Assembly: GCF_002305895.1 (NCBI RefSeq)
Contig: NZ_CP022203.1
Location: 8,909,513-8,973,512, forward strand
From: Corallococcus macrosporus DSM 14697
GTDB taxonomy: Bacteria > Myxococcota > Myxococcia > Myxococcales > Myxococcaceae
DNA length: 64,000 nucleotides
Direction of reading: 5' to 3'
Shown here piece after piece: positions 48,601 through 58,026 of this stretch. Numbering within the stretch: position 1 is the first letter of the stretch; every line of letters begins with the position of its first letter. Both the position numbers and the translations under genes were made by a program. Under the pieces are notes generated by a model. That model saw only the letters and a program-made list of their open reading frames with translations, was not told the DNA's origin and did no database searches.

Positions 48601-50403
48601 TCATGGCCACCGCTCCACGGCACTGACAGGCAGTTCCCGGGGCAAGACAACCGTATCCGAGTTGGAGCTTGGCTGCGTCCGGACTCGACCATCGGGGTTG
48701 CCGGCGACGATGCAGACAGGGAAAGTACGCCCATTCGGCAACTTCGCCTCGGAGTAACGAGCCATGGCAGCAGGGCGGCCGTACTCGTCCACGAGCCCCG
48801 TCCAGAGCCGCCCGTACAGAAGGGTCCCGTCGGGCAAGGACGGGTCCGCCCACGAGTAACCCGTGATTCGGCCCACTACGCTCCCGCCCGTGTACGTACC
48901 GAGCTGACTCTGGTCTCCGGGCTGGTTGACGTCGATGACGGCCTTGAGCCCCTTCGTGGTGTCCACGCCCAGAAGGCGGAACATGGCCTCGCGGGCCTCC
49001 TCCGGGCATTCAGCGGGCTCAGGTCGGACCTGCGATGAAGGGCAAGCCAGTCCAGCCACAGCGCAGAGCATTGCTGCCAGGAACTTGGATGGGCCAGAGC
49101 GCAGCGAAGTCAGAGGGGAGTCAGGGGTGGCGGTGGGCACGTGCGGGCTTCCTTTATCCGGTGGAGTCGCAAGTGTGCTCAGTCCCAGCCATAAGGACAG
49201 GGAGAGCACCAGCAGGGAGCACGAAGACCACAGCACAAAACGCCACCGTGCGCGGACCGGAGCTTCCGCGGAAACGCCACCAGTCTCCTTCTTCAGTCGG
49301 ACGTTGGGGGTACCCACCGCCGCGTGGCCCAGCTCATCCGCCTCTGCTACCAGTTCCACGCCTTCGACTGCGGACGGCACCTCGGCAACTTGGGGGTGCG
49401 CAACCGAGGTAGGGCCCTCAGGCTGTTCAGCGTCCGTTCCGGACTCGTCGTCATGTTCATCTGGTGGCGGCAGTGCCAGGGATACCTGCCACTCAGGGAA
49501 CTTTCGCTCCTTGGCAGCATCCCAAAGGGCCTGAAGCAACGCCTCGGCGCTGGGATAGCGTGCCTCAGGACGTTTCTCCAGCAGGCGCATGGTGATGTCG
49601 CTCAACACCCGCGGAACCTTCGGGTTGAGGACGTGTGGTGCGGCCGGCACCCGCGTTGCGATGGCCACCACCAGCAAGTCGTACGGCAGCTTCGGATGGA
49701 AGGCGTAGCCATCGGTGAGCGCCTCGAAGAGCAGCATCCCAAGCGCGTAAAGGTCGCCAGGTACTCCTGGGTCGAAGTGGGCGCCCTGCTTCCAGGTTTC
49801 CTTCCCCAAGAAGGTCACGCACTCGGGAGGGAGTAGGTACGGCGAGGTTGGCGGCACCCCCACCGTCAACGTCGCCATGCCCGGCAGTCGGGCCACTCCA
49901 TAGTCGAAGACGAGCGGCAGTTCGCCCTCTGCGCGGATGAGGATGTTGTCGCTCTTCAAGTCGCGGTGGCACACCCCACGCTGGTGAAGAGCGCTGACTT
50001 GACGCACCACCTCCGTGAAGACGGTGAGCAGTCGCGCAGCAGAAGGCTCGGTGCGCCAGCGCCACTCGTGGAACGTCTCTCCCTCGACGTAGTCCGTGAC
50101 GAAGTAGAGGAAACCACTGAGGATGGGCCAGTGGTCGACAGCATGAACCTTCAGACCCGTGTTGTAGGCCATGTGAATGGCCACCTCGCGGGACATCCGC
50201 TCCTCCACGTTCTCCTCTTCCGGAACATGAGCGCTGGAAGGTCGTAGCGCGACCTTCAGCGCGTAGGTCCGCCCTGGCTGCTCTTCGCGCTCCACCTTGA
50301 AGACGCGGCCAAAACCGCCAGCTCCCAGTGGCTCCACGACGCGCCACGGACCAACGCGGCTTCCGGGCACGAGTTGGTCGGGATGAATAGGAATCGTCGC
50401 CAT
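48601..50403 (-). CDS. Serine/threonine protein kinase with one transmembrane segment
   Basis: A 600-residue Hanks-type kinase. Glycine loop LGAGGFGRV (about 26-34), lysine in TYALKVAL (Lys50), catalytic loop HRDLKSDN (146-153), and DYG in place of DFG (167-169). A membrane helix near residue 400 (LWSSCSLLVLSLSLWLGLS) separates it from a C-terminal domain that contains a second hydrophobic stretch with a lipobox-like AGLAC. The last 150 residues (WADPSLPDGTLLYGRLWTGL) may be a former separate lipoprotein fused to the kinase. It is typically paired with DUF2381 genes in myxobacteria, as here. Confidence 0.85.
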   Translation of the reverse strand: MATIPIHPDQLVPGSRVGPWRVVEPLGAGGFGRVFKVEREEQPGRTYALKVALRPSSAHVPEEENVEERMSREVAIHMAYNTGLKVHAVDHWPILSGFLYFVTDYVEGETFHEWRWRTEPSAARLLTVFTEVVRQVSALHQRGVCHRDLKSDNILIRAEGELPLVFDYGVARLPGMATLTVGVPPTSPYLLPPECVTFLGKETWKQGAHFDPGVPGDLYALGMLLFEALTDGYAFHPKLPYDLLVVAIATRVPAAPHVLNPKVPRVLSDITMRLLEKRPEARYPSAEALLQALWDAAKERKFPEWQVSLALPPPDEHDDESGTDAEQPEGPTSVAHPQVAEVPSAVEGVELVAEADELGHAAVGTPNVRLKKETGGVSAEAPVRARWRFVLWSSCSLLVLSLSLWLGLSTLATPPDKGSPHVPTATPDSPLTSLRSGPSKFLAAMLCAVAGLACPSSQVRPEPAECPEEAREAMFRLLGVDTTKGLKAVIDVNQPGDQSQLGTYTGGSVVGRITGYSWADPSLPDGTLLYGRLWTGLVDEYGRPAAMARYSEAKLPNGRTFPVCIVAGNPDGRVRTQPSSNSDTVVLPRELPVSAVERWP

Positions 50404-50434
50404 AGCCAACGCCCCTGCGCCGCATGCGGCGCGG

Positions 50435-51230
50435 TCAGAAAACCACTCCGCTCAAGGGCAGCGGGCCGCTGCCCTCCTTGTCCTTCAGCTCGAGACGTAG
50501 TTCCTCGCCCAGTTCCCACCAGGGGGCCTCGGTGCGCACAAGGAGGAGCCCTTCCTCGCCAGGCGCCAATTGCGGCCTGTCCATGCGCACCGAAAGCACC
50601 TTCACAGGTGCTCCGCGGACGGACGACAGCTTCACTTCCCCCAGCGTCCAGCGGCGTGTGCCCAATTGGCTGCGAAGTCGAACAGCCACCAGCGCCCACT
50701 TGCCGGTGCGGTAGCCCACGCCATCCTCAACCTTGAGGCCGCTCGAATTGTCGGGTGGAACGCGCGCGTCAAATCGCCGGACCCGAATGTCCTGAGTGAG
50801 CCAACCGGAAAGGACCATTCCCTCTGGGCCCCCGTTGCCACTGCTGTCTCGCAGCGCCGCGTACTTTGCCCGCAGCTCGCGCAATTCCACCTGGAGTGCC
50901 TCAACGGAACGTGTCCGGCGGACCACCTCTACAGATGCATCCGCTTCCCCCTCGGCAGCGATGAGCTCGAACGTGACTTCTGACGGAGCAGCGCCATCCG
51001 CAAAGCGCACGGTGAGCAGTAGCCGCTCCCCAGGCACCAGGTCGACCTTCGGCTTGAAGGAGACCAACCTCTCGTTCTCATCAACTCGCTCGAAGTGCGA
51101 CTCACGTCCTCCGAGCTGCACGCCCTTCATGCCGAGGTTCGAATCGAAGGTGAGGGTGGTGAGCGTTCCTCGCGCGATTCGTACCGTCACGTCCTCACCT
51201 GCTGTTGCTGAGCGAAGTAGTTGATGGAGA
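50435..51230 (-). CDS. DUF2381 (TIGR02268) family protein, 5' end uncertain
   Basis: The family core is clear from VTVRIARGTLTTLTFDSNLG through FERVDENERLVSFKPKVDLV, LTVRFADGAAPSEVTFELIA and the C-terminal PWWELGEELRLELKDKEG. Members are normally exported, but no signal peptide is found. The open frame continues to 51421 with unrelated sequence (ADYLTQRGAPESGSLLDSAW), so I suspect the original 5' end was lost at the junction with the transposon to the right. It ends about 30 bp before the kinase start. Confidence 0.6.
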
Positions 51231-51513
51231 TCTCGGTCGCGACGAGCGCATTGGTTGCCGGGAAGGGATGTTGCAGGCCACGCAGAGTCCAGCAACGAGC
51301 CGGATTCTGGCGCGCCACGCTGCGTGAGGTAATCCGCGGGGCTCTGAGAGGACGGGGCGCGGCGGTGTTCGCCATCTCGCGTGGGAGAAAGGTGACCTGG
51401 AGCGTGCGCCAACACGCTCACAGGTCGGGCGCCCCGCTCGACGTGTGAGAGAGAAGCGAGGCACCCAAGGAGTCGTACGGACGCGCGTCGGCGTCAAGTC
51501 CTGGGCGGCACAG
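51231..51513. other. Junction between the DUF2381 gene and the DUF6431 transposon
   Basis: About 280 bp with no recognisable coding content. The left end of the three-gene transposon should be here, but I could not identify terminal repeats or a target duplication with confidence. Confidence 0.35.
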
Positions 51514-52068
51514 ATGCCGTCCGTGTCGTCGGTACGTCCGGCTCGCTGCGCCGCTTGCGGCGCAGCGAGCCGCCCTGTGGGAGCACCCCTGGGGCTTCAT
51601 GGGCATGGCAGCCGGAGCCGCCAGGTGCGCGGTCCGCTGGACGCTGGCGCGCCGCCCGTGCTCGTGGAGTTGCGCGTGCGCCGCTACCGCTGCCGTGCGT
51701 GCGGCGTGACGCAGACGGTAGTGCCCGCGGAGGTACTGGGCAGGAAGCTGTATTCGCTCGCGGCCATCGCCTGGGCGCTGGCCCTGTGGGGCCTTGAGTC
51801 GCTGTCGGCGGCGGCGGTACGCAGACGCGTGAGTCCGTGGGACGTGGTGGGGCCAGGGAGCGCTGGGCGCTGGGATGCCCTCTTCCGCTGGGCGGGGGAG
51901 GCCAGACACGGGACGCTCCTGTGCTGCGTGCGGCCGGCGCCCGCGGACTGGACGGCGCGAGCGGTGGCCGCACGAGCGGCGACGACAGTCGCCGCCTTTG
52001 CGCTCGCGGCGACGGGACCGCCCTCGCTGGCCGCTTGTTCGTTCCGGGGAGCCGAGCGCGCTCACTGA
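51514..52068 (+). CDS. DUF6431-type zinc-ribbon protein of the transposon
   Basis: A 184-residue protein starting MPSVSSVRPARCAACGAASR. Two CxxC pairs (CAAC at about residue 12 and CRAC near 66) flank an RRYRCRACGVTQTVVPAEVL segment, a zinc-ribbon that resembles DNA-binding proteins encoded just before DDE transposases. The downstream DDE gene starts 157 bp later. The function in transposition is inferred from position. Confidence 0.65.
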   Translation: MPSVSSVRPARCAACGAASRPVGAPLGLHGHGSRSRQVRGPLDAGAPPVLVELRVRRYRCRACGVTQTVVPAEVLGRKLYSLAAIAWALALWGLESLSAAAVRRRVSPWDVVGPGSAGRWDALFRWAGEARHGTLLCCVRPAPADWTARAVAARAATTVAAFALAATGPPSLAACSFRGAERAH

Positions 52069-52225
52069 GGGGCTTGCTCCGCGGCCATCGGCTCCCCCCG
52101 CGCAGAAGTCCGTCCCACCCGACACGCCCCGTCCTCGAAGACCTGCCTCCGGCGGGACGGTAGGCGTCTGCGCTCCCAAGAGGCCCATGCCGGGATGAGG
52201 GGGCGGTAGGGGAAGTCCGCGCAAA

Positions 52226-53587
52226 ATGAAGAGCCTCACTCCGAAGTCCCACGCCGAGGCGGTGGCGGTGTTTCGCCACGGAGTCATCGGCGTCCTCACC
52301 CAGGCGCAGATGGACCGAGGCCAACTCGCCTCGGCGCTCGAGTCCCTCGCCCAGCAGCGCTTCGTGCCGCCGGGCGCCAAGGTGAGCCACTGCTACTCGG
52401 AGGCCACGCTCGAGCGCTGGTACTACGCGTACAAGAAGCGCGGCCTCTCAGGCCTCGCCCCGCGCGACCGCAGCGACAAGGGCCGCGCCCAGCAGCTCTC
52501 GGCGGCCCAGCGCGAGCTGCTGCTCGACATCCGGCGGGAGTACCCGTCCGCGGCGGTGACGCTCATCCTGCGCACGCTCGTCACCGATGGCCGGCTCGAG
52601 AAGGACGCCGTCTCGGCGACGACAGTGCGCCGCCTCTTCGCGGAAGCAGGACTCGACCGCGTCGGGATGCGCGACGGCAGCGGCACGAAGACGCGCCTGC
52701 GCTGGCAGGCCGAGCGCCCCATGGCCCTGTGGCACGCGGACGTGTGTCACGGGCCTGGACTCACCGTCGGGGGCAAGTCGCTGCCCTTGCGCATCCACGC
52801 GCTGCTGGACGACGCGAGTCGGTACGTCGTGGCGTTGGAGGCCCACCACACCGAGCGCGAGGTGGACATGCTGGGCCTCATGGTGCGCGCCCTGCGCAAG
52901 CACGGTCCACCGGACGCTCTCTACCTGGACAATGGCGCCACGTACCGGGGCGAGACGCTCGCCACCGCGTGCGCTCGCATCGGCACGTCGCTCTTGCACG
53001 CGCGGCCCTACGATGCCCCCGCCCGCGGGAAGATGGAGCGCTTCTGGCGCACGCTGCGCGAGGGCTGCCTCGACTTCCTCGGGCCCGTCGCCTCGCTGCA
53101 CGACGTCAATGTCCGCCTCTGCGCATTCCTCGACGCGCACTACCACGTCACCTCGCATGCTGCCCTCATGGGCGCGACACCGAAAACCGTCTTCGAGGCC
53201 GCGCCCCGGGCGCCCGATGGCTTCGACGAAGCGAAGCTGCGCGACGCCCTCACCACCCGTACCCGCCGACGCGTGCGGCGCGACACCACCGTCGCTGTCG
53301 ATGGTGCCGACTACGAGCTCGACGCAGGCCACCTCGCCGGGCGCCTCGTGCACCTGTGCCGCTGCCTTGTCGACCTGGGGGAGGCTCCCTGGGCCGAATT
53401 CGAGGGCAAGCGCTACACCCTCCACCCAGTCGACGCGGTGAGGAACGCGCGCCGCAAGAGGCCGCTGCGTCGGCCTCCCGTCCACGACGAGACGTACCGG
53501 CCACACCCCGCGTTTGACCCGCCCCTCACTCTCCTCGACCGCGCCGTCGGGCGTCCTCCTCGGCATCGCGATGCAGGTGAGTCATGA
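52226..53587 (+). CDS. DDE transposase/integrase (rve fold)
   Basis: A 453-residue transposase. An N-terminal helix-turn-helix (TLERWYYAYKKRGLSGLAPR) is followed by a retroviral-integrase core with Asp172 (LWHADVCHG), Asp235 (LYLDNGATY) and Glu271 (ARGKMERFW); the D-35-E spacing is exact. The C-terminus is a beta-barrel with RRVRRDTTVAVDGADYEL. It overlaps the ATPase start by 4 bp, so the pair resembles TniA/TniB or IS21-type machinery. Confidence 0.85.
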   Translation: MKSLTPKSHAEAVAVFRHGVIGVLTQAQMDRGQLASALESLAQQRFVPPGAKVSHCYSEATLERWYYAYKKRGLSGLAPRDRSDKGRAQQLSAAQRELLLDIRREYPSAAVTLILRTLVTDGRLEKDAVSATTVRRLFAEAGLDRVGMRDGSGTKTRLRWQAERPMALWHADVCHGPGLTVGGKSLPLRIHALLDDASRYVVALEAHHTEREVDMLGLMVRALRKHGPPDALYLDNGATYRGETLATACARIGTSLLHARPYDAPARGKMERFWRTLREGCLDFLGPVASLHDVNVRLCAFLDAHYHVTSHAALMGATPKTVFEAAPRAPDGFDEAKLRDALTTRTRRRVRRDTTVAVDGADYELDAGHLAGRLVHLCRCLVDLGEAPWAEFEGKRYTLHPVDAVRNARRKRPLRRPPVHDETYRPHPAFDPPLTLLDRAVGRPPRHRDAGES

Positions 53588-53791
53588 CGCCCGCCTACGT
53601 CACCCACTTCGGCTTCTCCGAGGCGCCCTTCTCCAAGGAGATTGCCGACGCGGACCTCTGGCTGCCGGCCTCCAAGACGAGCCTCGTCGAGGAACTCTGC
53701 GAAGCCGTGCGCGAGCGGCAGAGCGTCATGCTGGTGGGAGAGCCCGGCGTCGGCAAGACATGCGTCCTGCGCGCGCTCCGCCACCGGCTAC

Positions 53792-55277
53792 CACTACTGC
53801 GTCAGGGGTAGGCCGAAGGGGGAGTGGGTGATGGAGGGCTGGGCTGGCAGGTCATGGTTGCATCTGCCACCAGCGGCCCCACTCATGAAGGAGATATGGA
53901 CACCTTCATGAACGCCGCTGCGGTGCAGCGGCTTGAGAGGTACTTCCAGCAAATTGGCGAGGTGCTGGGCGAGGAGAGCCGACGCGGCTCGTTCGCCCTC
54001 TACGCCATGGGCCTGCTGGGCGAGGGGGAGCGCAAGAGCGTGGAGCCCATCGCCGCCCGGGCGTGTCCGGACCCCGAGCGGGTGGATGCCATGCACCAGC
54101 GACTGTTGCACTTCGCGGTGGACTCGAGGTGGAGCGACCGGGAGGTGCGGCGCCAGGCGGCGCGGTACGCGCTGGAGGCGATGACGCGGCGGGAGTCGGT
54201 GGAGGCGTGGATTGTGGACGACACGGGCTTCCTCAAGCAGGGCAAGCACTCGGTGGGTGTCCAGCGGCAGTACACCGGCTCGGCGGGGAAGGTGGCCAAC
54301 TGCCAGATTGGCGTCAGCCTCAGCGTGGCCACGCGTACCGAGCACCTGCCCCTCGACTTCGAGCTGTACCTCCCTGAGTGCTGGGCCAACGACGAGGCGC
54401 GCCGCCGCGAGGCCCGAATTCCCGCCGAGGTTTCCTTCCAAACCAAGCCTCAACTGGCGCTGCGAATGATTGAGCGGGCCGTGGAGGACGGCGTGGCGCC
54501 AGGAGTCCTCCTGGCGGACAGCGCCTACGGCAACTCCAGCGACTTCCGTGCGCGCCTTCGCGCGCTGGGCTTGCATTACGCCGTCGCGGTGGCTGCGCAA
54601 ACGGGCGTCCGCCTCCTGGACGCGAAGGGCCGTCCTCGAAAGGACGCGCAAAGCGTTTCAGACCTGGCCTGGCGCATTCATGAACGAGGCGGCTTCCGAC
54701 GGTGCACCTGGCGCCAGGGCACGCAAGACGCCTTGTCAGCACGCTTTGCCCTGCGCCGCGTCGTCGCCGCGGGCGTCCCCCAGCGCGAGCAGGAGCCCCT
54801 GACGTTGCTCATTGAATGGCGAGACGGCGAGCCCGAGCCCGCCAACTACTTCCTGATTTCCCTGCCAGAAGGACGAACGAAGCGGCAGCTCATCCGCCTA
54901 GTGATGCAGCGATGGAGAACCGAGCGCGTCTACGAAGACCTCAAGGGGGAGTTGGGGCTGGACCATTACGAAGGCCGCCGCTACCCCGGCTGGCATCACC
55001 ACGTCTCCGTCGCGCTGTGCTGCTACGCTTTCCTCGTGGCCGAACGCACGCGGCGTTTTCCCCCCTCGGCCCGAAGGGCGGCTGAAGCCCACGCGCAGCC
55101 CCTCTCGGCCTGAGCGCCACTTCCACGACAGCTTCATCACCGCACGACTCGCGATGGCGCGGGTGATTGCCACCTGGATGCCGCGCTGTCCCACCTGCCA
55201 CCGCGCCAACCAGCACCGCACCTCTCGTCGCCTGCTCGGCCTCCCCGTCCACCCCTCGGGCCCCTGACGCAGTAGTG
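53792..55277 (+). mobile_element. IS701-type insertion sequence
   Basis: A 1486-bp element with terminal inverted repeats CACTACTGCGTCAGGGG at both ends and a 4-bp target duplication CTAC (53788-53791 and 55278-55281). A 6-bp duplication GCTACC with ends trimmed by one base is also compatible. It carries a single transposase gene and sits inside the ATPase gene. Confidence 0.88.
53896..55113 (+). CDS. IS701-family DDE transposase, C-terminus frameshifted
   Basis: A 405-residue protein with the IS701 pattern: LYAMGLLGEGERKSVEPIAA, the first catalytic region WIVDDTGFLKQGKHSVGVQR, LLADSAYGNSSDFRARLRAL, and ERVYEDLKGELGLDHYEGRR. An AAGGAG ribosome-binding sequence supports the ATG at 53896. In a run of six C residues (55060-55065) the reading changes; removing one C would continue as PPRPEGRLKPTRSPSRPERH and end near 55266 with CPTCHRANQ. 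The catalytic core is complete, so activity cannot be excluded. Confidence 0.82.
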   Translation: MDTFMNAAAVQRLERYFQQIGEVLGEESRRGSFALYAMGLLGEGERKSVEPIAARACPDPERVDAMHQRLLHFAVDSRWSDREVRRQAARYALEAMTRRESVEAWIVDDTGFLKQGKHSVGVQRQYTGSAGKVANCQIGVSLSVATRTEHLPLDFELYLPECWANDEARRREARIPAEVSFQTKPQLALRMIERAVEDGVAPGVLLADSAYGNSSDFRARLRALGLHYAVAVAAQTGVRLLDAKGRPRKDAQSVSDLAWRIHERGGFRRCTWRQGTQDALSARFALRRVVAAGVPQREQEPLTLLIEWRDGEPEPANYFLISLPEGRTKRQLIRLVMQRWRTERVYEDLKGELGLDHYEGRRYPGWHHHVSVALCCYAFLVAERTRRFPPSARRAAEAHAQPLSA

Positions 55278-55661
55278 CTACCCCAGGCGGGCTTCCGCCT
55301 CACCTACTGTCATAACGCCACGCTGGGCCGCCGCGACTTCTACCGCCAGCTGTGTCTCGCCCTCGGCCTCACGCCGTCCGCCACCGCCGCCGCTGTCTTC
55401 TACGCCGTCTCCAGCCACGTGGAGGAACTCGGTCGCGAGCGCGTCCACCCCGTCTTCCTCCTCGACGAGGCGCACCTGCTCCACCAGGACGTGCTCGACC
55501 ACCTCCACATCCTCCTGAACTACCAGTGGGACTCGAAGGCGCTCCTCTCCCTCATCCTCGTCGGCCTGCCCGAGCTCGACTCGCGGCTCGCGATGCGCCG
55601 TAACCGCAGCCTCGCCTCCCGACTCGCACGCCGGCTCACCATCGACGCGCTTCATCCCGAT

Positions 55662-55986
55662 TGTTGCCGCGCACCTTTGTTGATGGTCCGGTGAGCCGCT
55701 TGGTTGATGGCCTCGGGACTACGGTTCCCCAGTCGCGTCAAGGCCTTGGCCGCCTCCGGCGGTGCCCTTCGGGCAGCCCTGACTCGACCGGAGAACCGCA
55801 GGATGGGAGCAATCAGTTCCGCTTCTCGCGGAATCTGCTGTCGCGTCAATGGCTTGGGTCCCATCACGAGCGAGATTTCTGGTGGTCCGGCTCTGTGATG
55901 GCATTTACGGAGCCTCTCCTCGGGAGTCCCTCAACCAGTGTGCGCGAGAGCAGGCGTCCGTCCCTCAAATAGCGTGCGCGGCAACA
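55662..55986. mobile_element. 325-bp MITE-like element
   Basis: Terminal inverted repeats TGTTGCCGCGCAC and GTGCGCGGCAACA with a 5-bp target duplication CCGAT (55657-55661 and 55987-55991). No full transposase is encoded; a minus-strand frame (PKPLTRQQIPREAELIAPIL; AAKALTRLGNRSPEAINQAA) may be a remnant of the parental IS. It would depend on a transposase elsewhere. Confidence 0.85.
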
Positions 55987-56251
55987 CCGATGACACCGCG
56001 GAGTACCTCCGCCTGCGCCTGAAGAATGCGGGCTGCGAGCGAGAACTCTTCGCCTCTGACGCGATGGCGATGCTCCACGAGGCCGCCTCCGGCGCTCACC
56101 GCGACATCGACCGGCTCGCGACCACTGCGCTTCGCGAGGCCGCGCGTCGCAAGAAAAAGCTCGTCGAGCGCGACGTACGTATGCGCTGCACGAGCCCCGT
56201 CTTCCGTAGGCCGGACGGACGCCGCATGCTGGCGGCGTGAATGGGACGCTT

Positions 56252-57949
56252 TCAGCGCGGCGACGACTGCTCTTCGGGCGAGGCCGCAACCGGCGCCGGG
56301 ACGGTGAGTTCGCCCACCTCGGCGTCGAGTTCGGAGGGGAGGAGGCGAGCGCGCGTAGCGGCCCAGTACTTGGGAGCGAGCTCGAGGTAGCGCTGGTGGG
56401 GCCAGTGGGCCAGCACGCGCAGGATGTCGCGCAGGTAGGTCTCGGGCTCGAGTCCGTGCAGTCGCGCGGTGGCGATGAGGGTGAAGAGGTGGCCGGCGCG
56501 CTCGGCATGGTCATCGCTCCCGACGAAGAGCCAGGCCTTGCGTCCGACGGCAATCCTTCTCAATTCTCTCTCGGAGCGGTTGTTCTCAAGCAGCAGCCGT
56601 CCGTCGTCGAGGAAGCAGCGCAGCGCCTCGCGCTGGCGCACGGCGTAACCGAGGGCCCGGCGCAAGAGGCCGCGCTGCTCCCGCACCTTCTCGTACTCCT
56701 CCTGGGCCCAGACGAAGAAGGCGTCCACGTGCGCACGCAGGTGGGCATGCCTCAGCCGGTGAATCTCCTCCGGGGGCTTGTCCCTCCATGTCGCTTCCAA
56801 CTGGAAGAGGCGACTGATGCGCGCCAGCCCCTCCCTGGCGATGACGTCCTTGGCCGTCGCCGCCTCCCAGAAGCCCCGGCGGCAGTGCGCCCAGCACGCC
56901 ACCTCCTGACACACCCCCTCCTCGCCGTCAGCGGGCGCGTCCTCGGCGGGACGGAAGAGGGCGTTGTAGACGCTCTTGGCGTCGGCCTGCACGTAGCCCT
57001 TGAAGCCCTTGAAGAGCTCCAGCACCGCGGCGCTCGTCTCCTTCGGCGTGTACTCGAAGAAGACGGCGTCCCTGTCGACTACCTGGACGAAGTAGTGGCC
57101 GCGTCGGCACGCCTGGCGAGGCCCCTCGGCGGGGGCCGGCTGCACCGCCACGCCCGTGGCGTCGGTGGCGATGCAGAAGGCGGTGGCCAGCGCCTCCTCG
57201 CGCATGGCGGCCACCACGGTGGTGCCCAGGGTGGCGCCCATGTCCTCCAGCCACCGCGCCATCGTCCCCCTGTCCACCGCCACGCCGTCGCGGGCCAGGC
57301 GCTTCTCCATGCGGAACAACGGCAGCCCGTCGCAGTACTTCTCGGTGGCCAGGTGGGCCAGCAGCGAGGGCGCCGCCAGGCAGCGGAAGAAGACTTCCTT
57401 GGGCGCCATGGCCGAGGCCAGCGTGGCCTCCCCGTCGGCCCCCACCGTGCGGTACTTCACCCGGGCGATGACGAGGCGCCGCATACCGCCGCGCTGCCAG
57501 GCCAGCTTGCAGCTCTCCTCGAAGCCGATTTTCTCCGCCTTCCCCTGGGCCACCAGCTCGTCGAAGAGAGGGTCCGCAATCACCACCCGCCTCTCTTCCA
57601 GCGGCAGACTCTTCAAGTCCCGCCGGCCCTTGGGCTTGGACTTCTGCTTCGCCCCCGCGCCGCCTGACGCCTCCGCCGAGGCCATGCCCAGTGTGCCGGC
57701 CACCTCTTCCAGGGCGCGCAGCTTCTGGGCGAATTCCAACTCCAACTGCTGGGTGTCCACCCGCTCCGCCTTGGCCATGAAGAGGCGGCGCTTGAGTAAC
57801 TCCAACTCCAGCCGCAGCCTCTCGTGCGAGGCTTTCAGCACGTCCCGCTCCCTCTCCAACTGCGCGGCGCGCTGCCTCTCGGCGCTCAACAGCGCCTCGA
57901 GCTCGGCGATGCGCGCCTGCGCGGAAATGGGAGACTCGTGCGTGGACAC
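56252..57949 (-). CDS. IS66-family transposase (TnpC)
   Basis: A 565-residue DDE transposase. An N-terminal leucine-rich coiled coil (RIAELEALLSAERQRAAQLE) is followed by the zinc-ribbon-like region, the catalytic core with FCIATDATGVAVQ (first Asp), VQADAKSVYNALF (second Asp) and LLENNRSERELRRIAVG (Glu), and the IS66 C-terminal domain. The GTG at 57949 (MSTHESPISAQARIAEL) is the most likely start; the frame extends further but overlaps the tnpB region. Confidence 0.88.
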   Translation of the reverse strand: MSTHESPISAQARIAELEALLSAERQRAAQLERERDVLKASHERLRLELELLKRRLFMAKAERVDTQQLELEFAQKLRALEEVAGTLGMASAEASGGAGAKQKSKPKGRRDLKSLPLEERRVVIADPLFDELVAQGKAEKIGFEESCKLAWQRGGMRRLVIARVKYRTVGADGEATLASAMAPKEVFFRCLAAPSLLAHLATEKYCDGLPLFRMEKRLARDGVAVDRGTMARWLEDMGATLGTTVVAAMREEALATAFCIATDATGVAVQPAPAEGPRQACRRGHYFVQVVDRDAVFFEYTPKETSAAVLELFKGFKGYVQADAKSVYNALFRPAEDAPADGEEGVCQEVACWAHCRRGFWEAATAKDVIAREGLARISRLFQLEATWRDKPPEEIHRLRHAHLRAHVDAFFVWAQEEYEKVREQRGLLRRALGYAVRQREALRCFLDDGRLLLENNRSERELRRIAVGRKAWLFVGSDDHAERAGHLFTLIATARLHGLEPETYLRDILRVLAHWPHQRYLELAPKYWAATRARLLPSELDAEVGELTVPAPVAASPEEQSSPR

Positions 57950-58026
57950 CGCGGCCTTGTAACCACTCACCACCGCGCTGTCGACACCCACCTGGTGCCC
58001 CCGCGCGGTGGTGCGCCTGGCTCCTC

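Larger units (their letters stand above)
53584..56240 (+). pseudogene. Transposon AAA ATPase (ExeA/TniB-like), interrupted twice
   Basis: The gene exists in three pieces: 53584-53791 (Walker A VGEPGVGKTCVLRAL), 55282-55661 (Walker B HPVFLLDEAHLLHQDV) and 55992-56240 (C-terminal helical lid, ending RRPDGRRMLAA). Removing the IS701-type element (53792-55277) and one CTAC copy joins RHRLP to QAGFRLTYCHN in frame. Removing the 325-bp element (55662-55986) and one CCGAT copy joins IDALHPD to DTAEYLRLRL in frame. The ancestral protein of about 270 residues was therefore intact; the present gene cannot make it. Confidence 0.85.
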
